The translations under genes and the position numbers were made by a program. The notes under the pieces were generated by a model that was given only the letters and a program-made list of their open reading frames with translations, searched no databases and was not told the origin of the DNA. Positions 20,974 to 32,647 of a stretch of 64,000 nucleotides of DNA are shown here, one piece after another (the first letter of the stretch is position 1; the number at the start of each line of letters is the position of its first letter). Source of the stretch: Adiantum capillus-veneris (Eukaryota > Streptophyta > Polypodiopsida > Polypodiales > Pteridaceae); NCBI GenBank assembly GCA_014529385.2, contig CM043942.1, forward strand, positions 25,608,469 to 25,672,468. The letters are read 5' to 3'.

Positions 20974-22973
20974 AAAGACGGCTAAATCCGGTTCAAGAGG
21001 AGCAGCCAGAGAAAAACAAAGGAAAGAAGGAATTTTCCCAAGTACCTGCAAAAGAAATAAGGTCACAAAAAGCGGCAAGGTTAGAGAGGCTGATGGAGAG
21101 CTTCAGAGCAGAGAGAGCCCTTAAAGGCGATTTAAGTGAACTCTGGAAGCCTTCTCTAGAGTCAATGTCGAGATCATCCCGAAGAGTGCAAAGGGACAGA
21201 TTCGAGGATTATATCAAGAATTTTGAGATTCTTGATGCCGCATCAGAAAATATACCGCATGTTCCTTTCATAGAGGAGGAAGTGGAGCAAATACGGCAGA
21301 AACTGCTAGATGAGCAAGAGAGCCAACAAAGAGAAAGAAAAACTAAAGCAAATAGAGATTTAAAGGGCAAGCCTTCATCTCTACCGGTCAGCCCTAAACC
21401 CAGCCCACGGCCCTCACCACCTCCCTCACCACCTCCTAGTAGCCCTCTACAAGAAGAGAAAGAGGCTGAAGACAAGAGGCTGAAGACAAGCCAGAAGAAC
21501 GGGATGAGGCCAAGCAGGAGCAGAGGCGGGAGCCGAAGCCAAAGGAAGAGGCTGAGCCTCGAAGTGAGCAAAAAGAGTTAGAAGATTATTATCACACATT
21601 TTTGGACCTGCTAGCCAGGATACACGAAGGAAGAAGCCGCCACAGTCGCATTCGACTTGGCGAGCACAAGGCCTAAAGAACAAATGCAAGGCATCAAGCA
21701 AGTGGAATTAAAAGAAATTGCCACAAATAAAGTGGATCTGCACCCACCCTCCAACGACTGGGACGTGGTGCTGACGAAGCTAACCGGATTGAGAGCGCAA
21801 TCCATGGATTCAGAAAGCGAGATGTCAACTCTCAAGGCCACTGAAGTGAAGATTAAGATGGAAGTAGATACTCTACGAGGACAAAGCCCAGGGCAGAAGG
21901 AGAGGGAAGCTGAGCTACAGGCCAGCTTAGCAAGGGCATTACAAAGATGCCAGGCAATGGAGGAAGAAAACCAAGCAGCAGCAAAAAGAATGCAAGCAGT
22001 TGAATAAGAATGTCAGCAGCTCAGCAAATCACTGCTAAATGCTGAGAGAGAAAGAGATAATCTGACCCTACAGTTGGCGGAAGAGTCTAAAGAAGTTGAA
22101 GCTATGAGAAACGCCAAAGAAAAGGTGGAAATAGATCAAGAAGCAAGCCAAGATGAGGTCCTTGAGCTCAAGGACCAACTCAAAGTAAAAGATCAGACCA
22201 TCCGGAGGCTGTGAGCATCACCTGCTAGAGTCAGAGCTACTAGCTCAACTCACATCAATACGGAGAGTCAACTCTATGAAGAACAGATGCAAGAACTTCA
22301 GAAAGAGCTGACTCTAGAGAAAAATCAAAGATTGATGATGATAGAAGGATCTATCGTCATGCAAACAAGAATGGAAGAAGAGAAAAAATCCCTGCAAGAG
22401 GAAGTAGAAAGTATGAAAAGAAAGCTCGAGGAGGTGGAGAGAATAAACGCCGAATTAAATGACCTCCTTGTGAATATGGGCGAAGAAGCGGAAACGGAAA
22501 AGCAAAAACTCATGAGGCAGATAGAGGAGTTGAAAGGACATTAGGCAGGAGAGCAAGAGGGCACAGGGCCAACAGCCAATGAGGGCATTGATTTAGAAAA
22601 TGTGGCAGATCCAGTGGACACACCTATGCAAGAGGAAATTCTATTAAGATCAAGAGTTACCCAGATGCAGGAGGACAATGCTCAACAATTACAAAAAAGT
22701 GCAATATTACAGCCAATGGAGTCAACATCAACGGAAGCAGGTGATCAAAGAAAAGAAGTTGAAGATAAATCTCAACCAAAGGACGTTGCCACAACAAAAG
22801 TAGTTAATTTAGACACGATTCCTAAGATGGTCAAGTGCAACATTGTTGGTGAACACAAAGAAAAGCTGTCAAGAGAAGTAAAGCTAGATTTTCAACTAGA
22901 CAAGAACCTCATATCCGGTTGCACTTGGAAAAAAGTGGCCAACCACAACTGGAAGATGCTCCTGAATTTGTGA
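20958..22973 (+). pseudogene. Accessory ORF, proline-rich and coiled-coil part
   Basis: One reading frame runs from 20958 to 22973, broken by stops near 21579, 22005, 22212, 22542 and 22971 and by a local frame slip near 21590-21650. It begins basic, has a proline-rich patch (SPKPSPRPSPPPSPPP near 21388-21440) and then long heptad-like segments such as ESMKRKLEEVERINAELNDLL (22407-22470), giving a clear coiled coil of several hundred residues. The end turns basic (GCTWKKVANHNWK). It contains no reverse transcriptase or integrase motif. It looks like a self-associating structural or accessory protein. Confidence 0.6.
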
Positions 22974-23233
22974 GCATATCAGGAAACAAACGAGCACAAT
23001 CCTGGGGAATCATCTCCACCACCATTGAAGTAAGTTTATAGATCATAATCACTCAATTCCATGTGATCATAGCAAAGGATATGCCAGACGACATCATAAT
23101 GGGAATGCCAATGGCCTAGAAGATGTGAGAGATACATAATTCAAACATGACGGATTCATCATAGACAACAAAGAATGAAGACCAAGACTGGTCACCCACG
23201 GACAATAGCACAAGGTCCTCAAGCATAGTTAGA

Positions 23234-24232
23234 ATGGAGACTAATATCAAAGCATATCTTATTGAAGATGATTTATCTCCATCAAGCAGAACTTTAGAAG
23301 ATCTTGAAGCAAATCATAAAATAGCAAGTGCAGATCAAACAGAGCAAGGAGCAAACACGATAGCTATTGAGCAGAGAATGCCACCAAAGCAAGAAGTTAA
23401 GAAGATCAAAGGTCCAAACAACCAAGAAGAAACAGGAAGTCCAAAGATCAATTACTCACTACCAACCAAATCAGCCGATGCAAGTGAGATTGGAAAACGG
23501 AGTCTTAAGATACCCTCCATAGAGACACAATTAGATCAAGATGAGACCATGGAAAAATCAGGACAAAGATCTTCAATAGTGTCAACAATGAGAATAGCTA
23601 TAGTTCTCAACAGTACAAAAGTAGCAAGTGTCAGATGAAATTCTCTAGTGGATAAAGAAGAAAAGTGCAATATGGTTGCAGAGAACATCCAGAGGATCCT
23701 CCAAATCACTCCATACAAACATGATAGAAAAACAATGCGAGGTTTGCATACAAGTCAAGAAGAAATGGTTGCTACCCTTAGCATCCAAAATCATGAAGAG
23801 CAGGTAAAGTTTCAGGTCAAGCCTTCAAAGGAAATTCTTGCAAATGTCATCCTCGGACATCGGTGGTTAGATCAACACAAGGCCTACAAAGAAGATAAAA
23901 TGCTAATACTCTATTTTCCAAGAGGTAGCAAGAAACAATTACAGGTACCATTAATGTTAGATTCAGCGTTGTAAAAGTCACAAGAATCCAAGACAGACCT
24001 TGCAGATAAAGGTAAAGCTAAAGTGGAACTTCCACAGATTAGCAAAGAAGGTGTGACATCATATGCCTCTACATCAAAGAACCCTCATGGATCAGCTTCT
24101 TCAAGCAAGTCAGACTTTCAAAACTTCAAGTCAAATACTGACCCAATGAAACCAAAACAGCAAAGATATTTCAACCAAAGTACTCAAGAAAGAAAAGGAA
24201 AGTCAAGCAAGTATTTGTTCCGAGCATTTTAG
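23234..24232 (+). pseudogene. Decayed relative of the second retropepsin-like ORF
   Basis: Frame 23234-24232 with a TGA at 23636-23638 and a TAA near 23972. After a charged N-terminus comes MRIAIVLNSTKV, then NSLVDKEEKCNMV where the first retropepsin-like ORF has ALLDSGAQENLIS: the Asp is kept but Ser-Gly is lost. ILANVILGHRWLDQHKAY matches the C-terminal block HPMMLGKQWQKEYNV. The alignment is by eye and remote. If correct, this copy lacks the protease active site. Confidence 0.5.
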
Positions 24233-25005
24233 TCAAAGTCAGTGATCGGTTTGGATTAAAGATAGGAAATCAACCCAGACAGACAAACACATGGGATGGA
24301 TAGCATCACAATGGAGCCTCAATGAACAAGAGTACTATGGAGGTAACAGACACATATGGGTACCAAAACTGCAGGTTAGAGCATATGAAGTAACTTCAAG
24401 TCCCTCCCAAGATAGAAATCCCACAAGGTATCAGCCTCAACAACATCCTAGGATACCTAAGTAGCAGGTATACAACCAGGACAACATTGAAAGATGCTAA
24501 AATATACTACGACTATCAAGAGGATACAGAAAAAGATGGATCTCAAAGAATCTTCCTGTTAGACAAGGATTCTTATACAAAGATTTGGCTACCGATCAAT
24601 CACAAGCCAACTACAACTATACCCGACCTGCATGAAGATATCAAGAAATTGACAAGACCTAGAGTGGAGCAAAGTCAACAAAGAAGATACAAAGATCATC
24701 AACAAATTCAAATTCCTAAGTCTTCCAATGCTCCTAGTCAAAAGCTAGATGCAGACAGTGAACAGAGGCCTACAACAACATCAAAGATTTCTTACAACAT
24801 GCCCAATTGGAGAATCAAACAGAGAATGGAGTCTTCACAGTCAAGGAAGGACAACCTAACCAACGTGAATGTAGATTTGAAGATGATAAAACAGGTATGG
24901 CAAAAGAAACCTTCAATGCCAACTTGGTCCTTCACTAATCCTCTTTTTGAGGATTCAAGCTTACTTTTACATGAAGAAATGTTTGTAGTAAGCACAAGAA
25001 TGTGA
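24233..25005 (+). pseudogene. Basic W-x-P-K tail, second copy
   Basis: Broken frames with HIWVPKLQV near 24353, KIWLPINHK in the open stretch 24487-25005, and QVWQKKPSMPTW near 24892. The region is Gln/Lys/Ser-rich. It parallels 18600-19089 in motif and in following a retropepsin-like domain. The open stretch of 172 codons starts with a Leu codon, so it is a fragment. Confidence 0.45.
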
Positions 25006-25576
25006 AAATTCAAGTTGCTAGGGTGAAAAAAACACTCTTTGGCATAGTCAGAGTCGGGCTGCTGAGCTATAAAATGAGCAAAGCATTAGTCCCAAAGCTT
25101 CAAGTCATATTAAACATTGTGCTAAGAGTCGTAGTTATTAGGATTACGCTCAATCTAGAAGACTTGAGCATATCCAAGTCATGTTGCTCATGCTAGATGA
25201 TATGAGCATAAGAGTAGAAGTCTATTAACTTATAATTGGTGGAGTGTCGTAGATTCCAACACTCATGCATATTGCACAGTAAGATGAGAGCACATATCTG
25301 CGACAATGAAAACCATTCTTAAAGGGGTGCCAGCTTGCAAAGCCATGTCATATGCTTTTATAGCTACACCATCTTTTTGAAGAACCCCTCAAAATCTTTC
25401 TTGCACAGCATATTGTTTTCCATGCATTTTTGTGTATGCATAAATAGGATGTCCCATCATTGGACATATGCATTAGACACTCTTTTTCTTCTTCCACCTA
25501 TGCACCTTGAGTGGACTACAATAGGCAAACCAATGTCATGATAACCAACAAGTCATGCAGTGGATTCAATACTGAG
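25006..25576. other. Noncoding, partly similar to 19100-19300
   Basis: No gene seen. The stretch 25410-25490 shares ordered short matches with 19140-19240, suggesting both accessory ORFs are followed by related 3' sequence. Confidence 0.5.
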
Positions 25577-25995
25577 TGAGTAGGAAGCTTGGTGATTGCC
25601 CAACGCTCCTTGTCGCTTGGTGTTAACCTTGGTGTTAAGTCCATTACAAGTGACAACAAAAAACCTTGGGACATAATAACCGACAACAAAAAGACATGTC
25701 ATACAGTGAAGTCAATACGGGGTGAATAGGAAGCTTGGGGACTGCCCAATGCTCCCTATCGCTTGTTGTTGACTTTGATATAACCAACGATGAAGACCAT
25801 GGTGATGTGATTACAAAAAAGCAGTTGAGTCAATACTGGGAAAATAGGAATCTTGGGGACTACCCAACGCTCCCCATCGCTTGGTTTTTCCCTTGGGATT
25901 AAAATCATTACATACAACAGTGGAGTCAGCATTGAGCGACTAGGAGGCTTGGTGACGGCCCAATGCTCCCCATCGCTTGGTGTTGACCTTGACAA
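25577..25995. repeat. Four imperfect tandem repeats (about 100-145 bp)
   Basis: A core of about 55 bp with AGGAAGCTTGG, TGCCCAACGCTCC and CGCTTGGTGTTGAC recurs at about 25577, 25721, 25840 and 25937. Spacing is uneven (144, 119, 97), with spacers carrying CAGTGGAGTCAATAC-like bases. Tandem repeats near the 3' end of the internal region are known in large Tat/Ogre-like elements. Confidence 0.8.
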
Positions 25996-27419
25996 ATTGG
26001 CGTCGGCCCAGTAATCTTCCACGGCTATCACATTTTTTTACTATCAGCTAATAACCCTTTCAATAATTTACTAATATTTCCAATGCTAAGAAGTACTCCA
26101 ATAATGCACGTATTCCAAAGGTATTTTTTCCCACTGGGTTTTTTCCCTTTGGTCATCCAGGTATTAGACTCTAATTTAGAACCTCATCATTCTACTTCTC
26201 TTTTTGTACATACTTTTCATAAATAAACAAAAGCCTCATCATTATGCTATTACAACAAACAAATGCAACATCATCTCTCATAACATACATGTTCGGACCA
26301 ATGAAGAGGCTATAGAAAATTGAACCTAATCAACAAATCCAACGACAAATGAAGACGATCAGTCCATCCACAGCCAATCAAAACCTTCCACAGCCTCCAC
26401 GGACACTTTTCAGTAGGCCCGCGGATGCGGAGAATGTTAACTGAGTCAACGTCACTTAATAGGAGCTGCTAAAGACCGAAGACGTACGGATGCACATCAA
26501 AGATCAACATAAAGAAGCAGTGAAGATTGGAGCTACACAATTTTCACATTTTCCCAAAATAGTCAAGTATTATAAATTCTCAATTTATTTCAAGCCACTG
26601 TAATATTTAATGTGTTACGGGCTCAATGGGAGCTCCAAGATGTAAAGAACAGGTCATTAGTGTGACTAGGTAGCAGATTCAGGAAGTAGTGGAGCCCTAA
26701 AGGCCTTGGATAGACGGACATTGCATATTTTCACCCTAGGTACATAAGGCAGTGTTGTGTAAAAGAAATTAGGGTTCTCAAGCTCATGGGTTGAGAGCAC
26801 TCTTTGGTGAGAGCTCTTGAGGTGTGTGGCTATGGAATCCTTGAGCTTCTCCTTGCTCATGTGACTTGGTTAACACTAATCAATGCTTAATTATCTTTTA
26901 CTATTCCTCTCTCATGCTTCTTATGATTGCCTATGATTCTTTGATTAGCTAGATCATAACTAATTAGTGGTTAATCCCTCTCTAATCTTGTATGATTGCC
27001 CTCTTTTGCTTGTGTGTGCATGTAGGTTTGATTGGAGTGTGGTGCTGGATAGATCTATGTGTATGTACTTGTGATTAGTGTGTTTCATGATAGGATTAGT
27101 GTTGTGTGCATCTTGCAATCATTAGTGTGTGTGATTGGGTTGATTAGAGGTGAAGAGAAGTGGATGTGGAGATTGCCCTTCATTGTGGCTTAGCTCCTCC
27201 ATAGGCCGAGAATCTCACCTCATAGAGTTAACCATTCCTGTTGCCATGATTAGCTCACCAATCATGTGAGTGTTCCCATGCCCTAGCCGGTTAGCTCATC
27301 CTTTGCATTGATAATTTTTGTTGGTAATTGGATTGCAATGATGGGACCCCCAACATAGAGGAATTCAAAAGGCAATGAGTGGATGAGAGAAACTTTGCAA
27401 AAAAATGGGTGCCATCTGA
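25996..27419. other. Noncoding; possible LTR-like sequence
   Basis: No ORF of interest. TTTTTCCCACTGGGTTTTTTCCC near 26126-26148 resembles motifs near polyadenylation regions of plant LTRs. Around 26700-26880 sequence runs AGGGTTCTCAAGCTCATGGG, of the kind seen in transcribed LTR parts. No matched second copy was found, so no element is called. Confidence 0.4.
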
Positions 27420-28560
27420 CGTTTGAACCAAAAACCCATCACCTCCACCTATCACTCAAGAACAGTTAGAGTCCATGTGTGCACAAATGGAACAACAAGA
27501 AAAGATTGTAGAGGAAAAGGCAAAAAAGGCCTTGGAAGAAACAAAGAGAACAGAGGAGAGACCATATAGCTCCACATAGAGTTCCCAATCTCGCTCCAAT
27601 GATAGGTCTCAAGGGGATTTTGGATTTGAAACGACACACACACAAGACTCTCAACCGAAAACCTCACAAGAGCAACACACGCAAGGCAAAACTAGAGACT
27701 AGAATAGTTTCCCAAACCACAGAACCCACCTACAATACAAGAAGAAGTAGGAAAAACAGTGCCAATCCCCAACACCTCACTAGGTCAGTGGAGCATGGTA
27801 CACCCCTACTACCAAGCCCTACCAACGGGTGGTTGCAAATTTGTATAATGCAGTTTTACAAGGACACACCATGATTGATATGCAGTCAACAAACTACAAA
27901 AGGAACCCACAAAGGTCTATGTTGAGCTTCACACGCTAAATGAGCAGGAGTAATTGATAGTAGATGTCCAAATAGCCCAACAATAAGCACATGAACCGTA
28001 AAATCAACTACTACCATAGAGACAAAAGCTAGTTGAAGCTCGTGAAGAAATCATGGCTACAAAAAGGGTTGTGATAGTTCAATAGAATGTGATCAAGGAA
28101 TCGCAATCAATATTTTCACATGTGTACAAACAAGCAGATACACTAGAGAATCAGTTGGCCATGGTGGAAATACATTTAGTCAGTTCCAAGGAAGAGCTCA
28201 TGGCTTAGCGCCAGATCGTGGAAAAGATCAAGGCTAACCCTTGCTTAGCTAGATTGGCAGAGACAAGCACAACACCATCTAATGCAAGATCACAAATTTC
28301 AGAGTTAGAAAGAGCCATCAAGGTGCAAAAAAGAATGCATCAAGATGCCACCAATGCAATAGTAGCCAGAGAGGAGGAGCTACAAGCAAAAAACATTTCC
28401 CTCAAAAAAGAGAACAAAGATTTAAAGGCACAAATAGCTGCATTGATGGCCTGGATTGCAAACAATCGGAATTCCATGACACACATGCACACGGATATGA
28501 TGACCAAGGAGGGAAAGAAGGCACTCAAAGAGAGAAAGTGTCCAAACAAGGACTGCCACT
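27420..28560 (+). pseudogene. Broken coiled-coil ORF
   Basis: Protein-like reading in changing frames. It starts PPPPITQEQLESMCAQMEQQEKIVEEKAKKALEETK-like near 27440 and ends in the open stretch 28218-28562 with ISELERAIKVQKRMHQ and LKKENKDLKAQIAALMAW, a clear coiled coil. There are many stops between. It may be the gag-like or accessory ORF of another nonautonomous element. Family not recognised. Confidence 0.5.
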
Positions 28561-28985
28561 AATTGTTAAGAGACAGATCAAACGGGTGCCCACCTGGCCG
28601 GACACTTAGCTAGACATCACATTTGTACTCTATTAATTGCCCGAGCTAGTGTAGTGATACTCTATGTAGATCCTAATTCTAGAGTAGAAAATCAATTCAG
28701 TGAGTTGTAATTATGTCATGACAATTGTAAAAGTCCATGTGAACCAGCCACTAGCCATTTAGAATGCCCTAGGTATAAATGTCAATAACCTTGATGTGAA
28801 AATGAGGCTTATCTTTAGAGAAAAAAGGAGATCTAAAAACGTATATTCAAGCTACAAAGCTGCTCCACCTTGTAATCATCGCAACTAATGAATGGGTAAT
28901 CAAATTTCAATGCATTATGTTCCTCTCTTTACTCTTTCTCTCAAGTGTAAGCATTGTCAATTTTGTTGAGGTTTGCGACTACATT

Positions 28986-29458
28986 GAGCCTAATCTTCAG
29001 ATTTGAGTGCTTAAATCATTGTTTTAGTCATTTTGACCATAGGAGAGTGTTCCTAGACCATAGTGCAACCTTTCTAGACTGATCTGTTGCAGTTTTCAGG
29101 ACCTTTTTCATGATGGATTGGGATTTTGGTACCTTTTTGGATTGTGACCAGACTTGGTAGGATAGTGTCCCTAGATGTCCTAGACCTCCTCTTAAAGTTT
29201 CATTGCATTTTGAGTCCGTTCAAGTGCCAAAATGGCGTGATGACCTAGAGCTGTGAGAAAGGACATAGGTAGAATTTCTTGATCATTGAGTGTTTGTTTG
29301 CTTGTTGATTTAGTGTGATTGCTTGTTAAGGTTCACTTCTTGAGATTGATGATCTCAAAGAGTCTCCATGCCCCATCTGAGTCACTTCCCTGAGTATTGA
29401 CATTATGTTAATACCAAAAAGCTATGCTGTAGACGTTTGTCACGGCAACCCACTAACA
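28986..29458 (+). mobile_element. LTR-B block, copy 1
   Basis: About 470 bp ending in CACTAACA. Its reverse complement is found at 54998-55425 and, after a copia insertion, 60690-60733. The ends in TAACA and the following ORF suggest the 3' part of an LTR. Sequence 28563-28985 may be the rest of the LTR, but it is not shared with the other copy. Confidence 0.65.
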
Positions 29459-29559
29459 CCGACTCAATAGCAAGAATTAGTAGCTCAACCCACCCACTCG
29501 GCAACCAGTAGATAAAAGAGTAAGGGGAAGCAAAAAGCTACATGTGATATTCCAAAAAG

Positions 29560-30498
29560 CAGCACGACACCCAATAGAACAGTTGAAAGACTAGTGACTG
29601 AAACTCAAGAGCCAGAGGATCTAGCACAGGAAGAGGAAGAAAATTTGTGTAAAGAAATAGAGGTGGAGCTCAGAGAGACATCCAAGGAAGCCTTGGAGTG
29701 GGAGCAGAGGGTTTTCAAGTCTATGACCATTTAGAAGATCGACGCCAGCAACCTCAGGCGCGAGTGGCTTCAACCCTCTCTCCCATATCCATTGAAATAT
29801 GAGGTAGCCACCATCAACAAGAGGATAAGAGAAGAGCCAACCGTACCACTTTACAATGCAGATACCTCACAACAAGAAGGGGTCAGGCTAATTGTTGATT
29901 CTCAGCCAAAGTGGAGGAAGGCCTAGCTCACAAAGTACCCATAATACCTAATCCACTTGGTAGAGGCACCGAAAAACATCAGAGACAAAACCTCATCTTT
30001 TGTCCTCTACCAAGGATCAGGACGTGGAAAGCGCAAGAAATCTTGCAAAGGAGCCAACCCTCTTGGCTAAATTACCCTAAGCTGCTCGGCTTGAAGGCAG
30101 GTGAGAGAATAAGTGTCCAATACATGGTGAAAACCCTAACGGGCGCCATCAAATTGTTCACTGGCTCACCTGACCTTACATGCATCATGATGAAGAAAAT
30201 CTACACAACCCTCTTAGCAGTATTTGAGACTTTCAAGCAAGGCCAGGTGACCGACAACATCTTTTTCTTCCAGGATACTTACAGATGCGCTTATGATCTG
30301 TCTGGTCAGCCTTCCAAGGAGGTGATACATGCGCTGTATCAAAGGATAATGTTTCTACCATCCTATCACCTCCAGGCTTTTGAAGAAGCGTTCTACAGAG
30401 GCTTCTTCACAATAAACACTGACATTTTTGGCCCCACAATGATAAATCTACATGCAAGATACGAATCACTGATCAAGATGCGAGAAACGATACGATGA
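29560..30498 (+). pseudogene. ORF between LTR-B and LTR-A, helical, unknown
   Basis: A Glu-rich N-terminus (LAQEEEENLCKEIEVELRET) leads to LQPSLPYPLKYEVATINKRIREE in one frame. After stops and a frame change a 195-codon open stretch from 29911 holds NLIFCPLPRIRTWKAQEI, WLNYPKLLGLKAGERISVQY, RIMFLPSYHLQAFEEAFYRG and FFTINTDIFGPTMINLHARY. A diverged copy lies at 31452-32248. The conserved positions across both copies show a real protein domain. I do not recognise it. It sits just before the polypurine tract. Confidence 0.6.
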
Positions 30499-30536
30499 AG
30501 AAGCGGATCAGCGGCCATGTAGGGGACGACATGAGC

Positions 30537-30550
30537 AAGGAGGAAGGGAG
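30537..30550 (+). promoter_or_regulatory. Polypurine tract before LTR-A copy 2
   Basis: AAGGAGGAAGGGAG immediately precedes the LTR start TGTTAG. This is the expected primer for plus-strand DNA synthesis and identifies the following LTR as a 3' LTR. Confidence 0.75.
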
Positions 30551-31446
30551 TGTTAGAAGCTGGACACACCCCACAGAAACAGCTAACTACTCGGAAGATT
30601 ATTATTTTTTCTAATTATTCATTCATTAAGGAAAACCTGATTTTTCACCTTGTAAATATTGGGACTTACAGAAGTTTCCAGATTGTATCCCAGTTTTGAT
30701 AGTTAGATTGAGTAGATGGTTGATTTTGGAACTTTAGGGTTTGAGAATTGTAAGCTATATATACCACTTTTTGACCTTAATGAAGGACCTTTTGTCATTT
30801 TTAAAAGAAGTTTTGAAGTCTGTGAGTGAGCGAACTATGTACGAGAGAGAGTGTGAGCTTCATCTTGACGCTACGTGTGCACCGGTGGTTGGAATCGAGT
30901 GCAGAGAAGTGCAGTGTGTTGCCCCTGATGAGACCTACACGTCGATACCTACATTGCGTGCGTACAGTCCGGTTGTGCGAGCTCCTTCTACGAGCTTCAT
31001 CTGGTGTTTGGGTGAGCATACGTTGTCTGCTTTTGCATTGCAGCATATCCACGCGTTCACATTGAGTAGAACTACACATTAGGCACTTTAGATTTTGGAA
31101 ACGAAGACCTGTAATTTTTGGCCAGACATCCTACGAAATTTTGCACCGGGTGTTTTGGGTTGGGATTTTGGTTCATAGACCTTAGGGAGAGCGACCTATT
31201 GGTGTTAGTAGGGTCTCCTTCAAGATCTATGGTGTTTCGAGATTGTTTGATGGGTGTTCGGCTTTAGAAAGCGTTGTAGGAGGTTTCCTCTTATGCACTC
31301 TTGAAGGCTATGACTTAGACAATTAGAGACCTCTGTAGGAATTAGTTAGGAGTCAGTCGAGTGTAAGTTGACACCTTATGCTTGCTTCCACGCGTCTGCG
31401 GGTCGAGCTTCGTCCTTAGCTGACATTATATGTTAGGTGAGTTCTC
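30551..31446 (+). mobile_element. LTR-A, downstream copy, 3' end truncated
   Basis: Matches 6727-7622 at about 95% (by eye, first 430 bp) and includes the TATA box. The final 37 bp present in the upstream copy are missing; the match stops at GAGTTCTC and unrelated sequence follows. Preceded by a polypurine tract, so it was a 3' LTR. Whether it pairs with the LTR at 6727 in one 24.7-kb element or belongs to a different member of the family cannot be settled here, because the target duplication is lost with the end. Confidence 0.8.
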
Positions 31447-31451
31447 GCCAG

Positions 31452-32248
31452 AAGAAGAAAAATGGAAAAGAGATATGGAATGGAGGGTATGTATTCTCCA
31501 CTGAATAAATCTGTAGCTCCTCCAACCCTCTACAATCAATGAGGTCTTGTACCCGATCTCTTCCATTCCCACTCATAAAATATGAATGCATTTGCAAGAA
31601 AGCTACAATAGAACAAGAGATGTAGGAAACTCAACTGCCAAAAAAACAACCCAAATGGCAATTGGCATGGCGAGAAAAACATCCTGAATACAAGATCCAT
31701 ATGGTCAGAGCACCAATAGCCATAGAGAAAGATGTTACTTTTTGTCCAGTACCCAGAGTGAGGACATGGACCAGACATGAAACAATCCAAAAGGAGCACC
31801 GCAATTGGCTAAATTACCCAAATTTTCTAATACCCAAAGACAAGCAAAGGTTGGATGAAGGTACATGCTTAACACTCTATAGGCAACAATCAAGAACTAT
31901 GAAGGGCTTCCAAATCTGTCATGTCAAATACTAGGAAAGATGTACAGAATGATGGCAGCCTACATAACTATGCACCACAGACCTTGGGTATCCGAAACAC
32001 CATGGATGTCTTTCCCAGAAGGAAATAAAGGTTTATTTTATGATCTCAATCAGCAGCTTGATGAGCGGATTCTATGTGACCTCTTTGCTCACCTAATATT
32101 CATACCATCTTATTTCATGAACACTTTTGAAGAAGCGTTCTACACAAGATTCTTCACAATGAACACAACAATGTTTGGGCATGTAGTCAACGACATCAGA
32201 GTGCATTTTTTTTTCGCTACCATGCAATGGAGTGCCTTTCAGTTTTAA
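31452..32248 (+). pseudogene. Diverged copy of the 29560-30498 ORF
   Basis: Directly after the truncated LTR. In shifting frames it reads KWKRDMEWRV, SLPFPLIKYECICKKATIEQE, VTFCPVPRVRTWTRHETIQ, NWLNYPNFLIPKDKQRL, LIFIPSYFMNTFEEAFYTRF and FFTMNTTMFGHVVNDIRVH. These align in order with the upstream ORF; identity is roughly 40-45% by eye. Stops and frameshifts make it a pseudogene. Position on the far side of LTR-A suggests LTR-A recombined or inserted between two related elements. Confidence 0.6.
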
Positions 32249-32647
32249 CACTATGCGTCCCTTTTCTCTAGAGGGTAGAGATTTCGCAAGAGAATACCAG
32301 GCAAGCCTACAAGAAACACAAAGGCACTATCAGCAAAGGAAGCCTTATAACACCATATTAGTGAATCTGGGAATTTCCCAATTCCTACTTTGAAAAAGAG
32401 GTTAAGATTTGACCACATGGTCAAATGGTCAAATCTTAGCCAAATTTTTGAGAGCATGGATTGAAAGATCTTTTCAAGTACTACGTTGACTCTAAAGATC
32501 TTTTACCATATTGACTCTAAAGTCTCAAACTCTCTAATATGGTATTTTACCTGCAATTACAACCACGCTCTTGATTCATGCCAACGACAACATGAAATAG
32601 GAGGGCGGGAGCATTGGAAGATTTCAACAAAGGTTCTCTTCTTTACT
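32249..32647. other. Noncoding
   Basis: No supported feature. A small inverted repeat with GACCATGTGGTCAAATGGTC is visible near 32410-32430. Confidence 0.5.
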
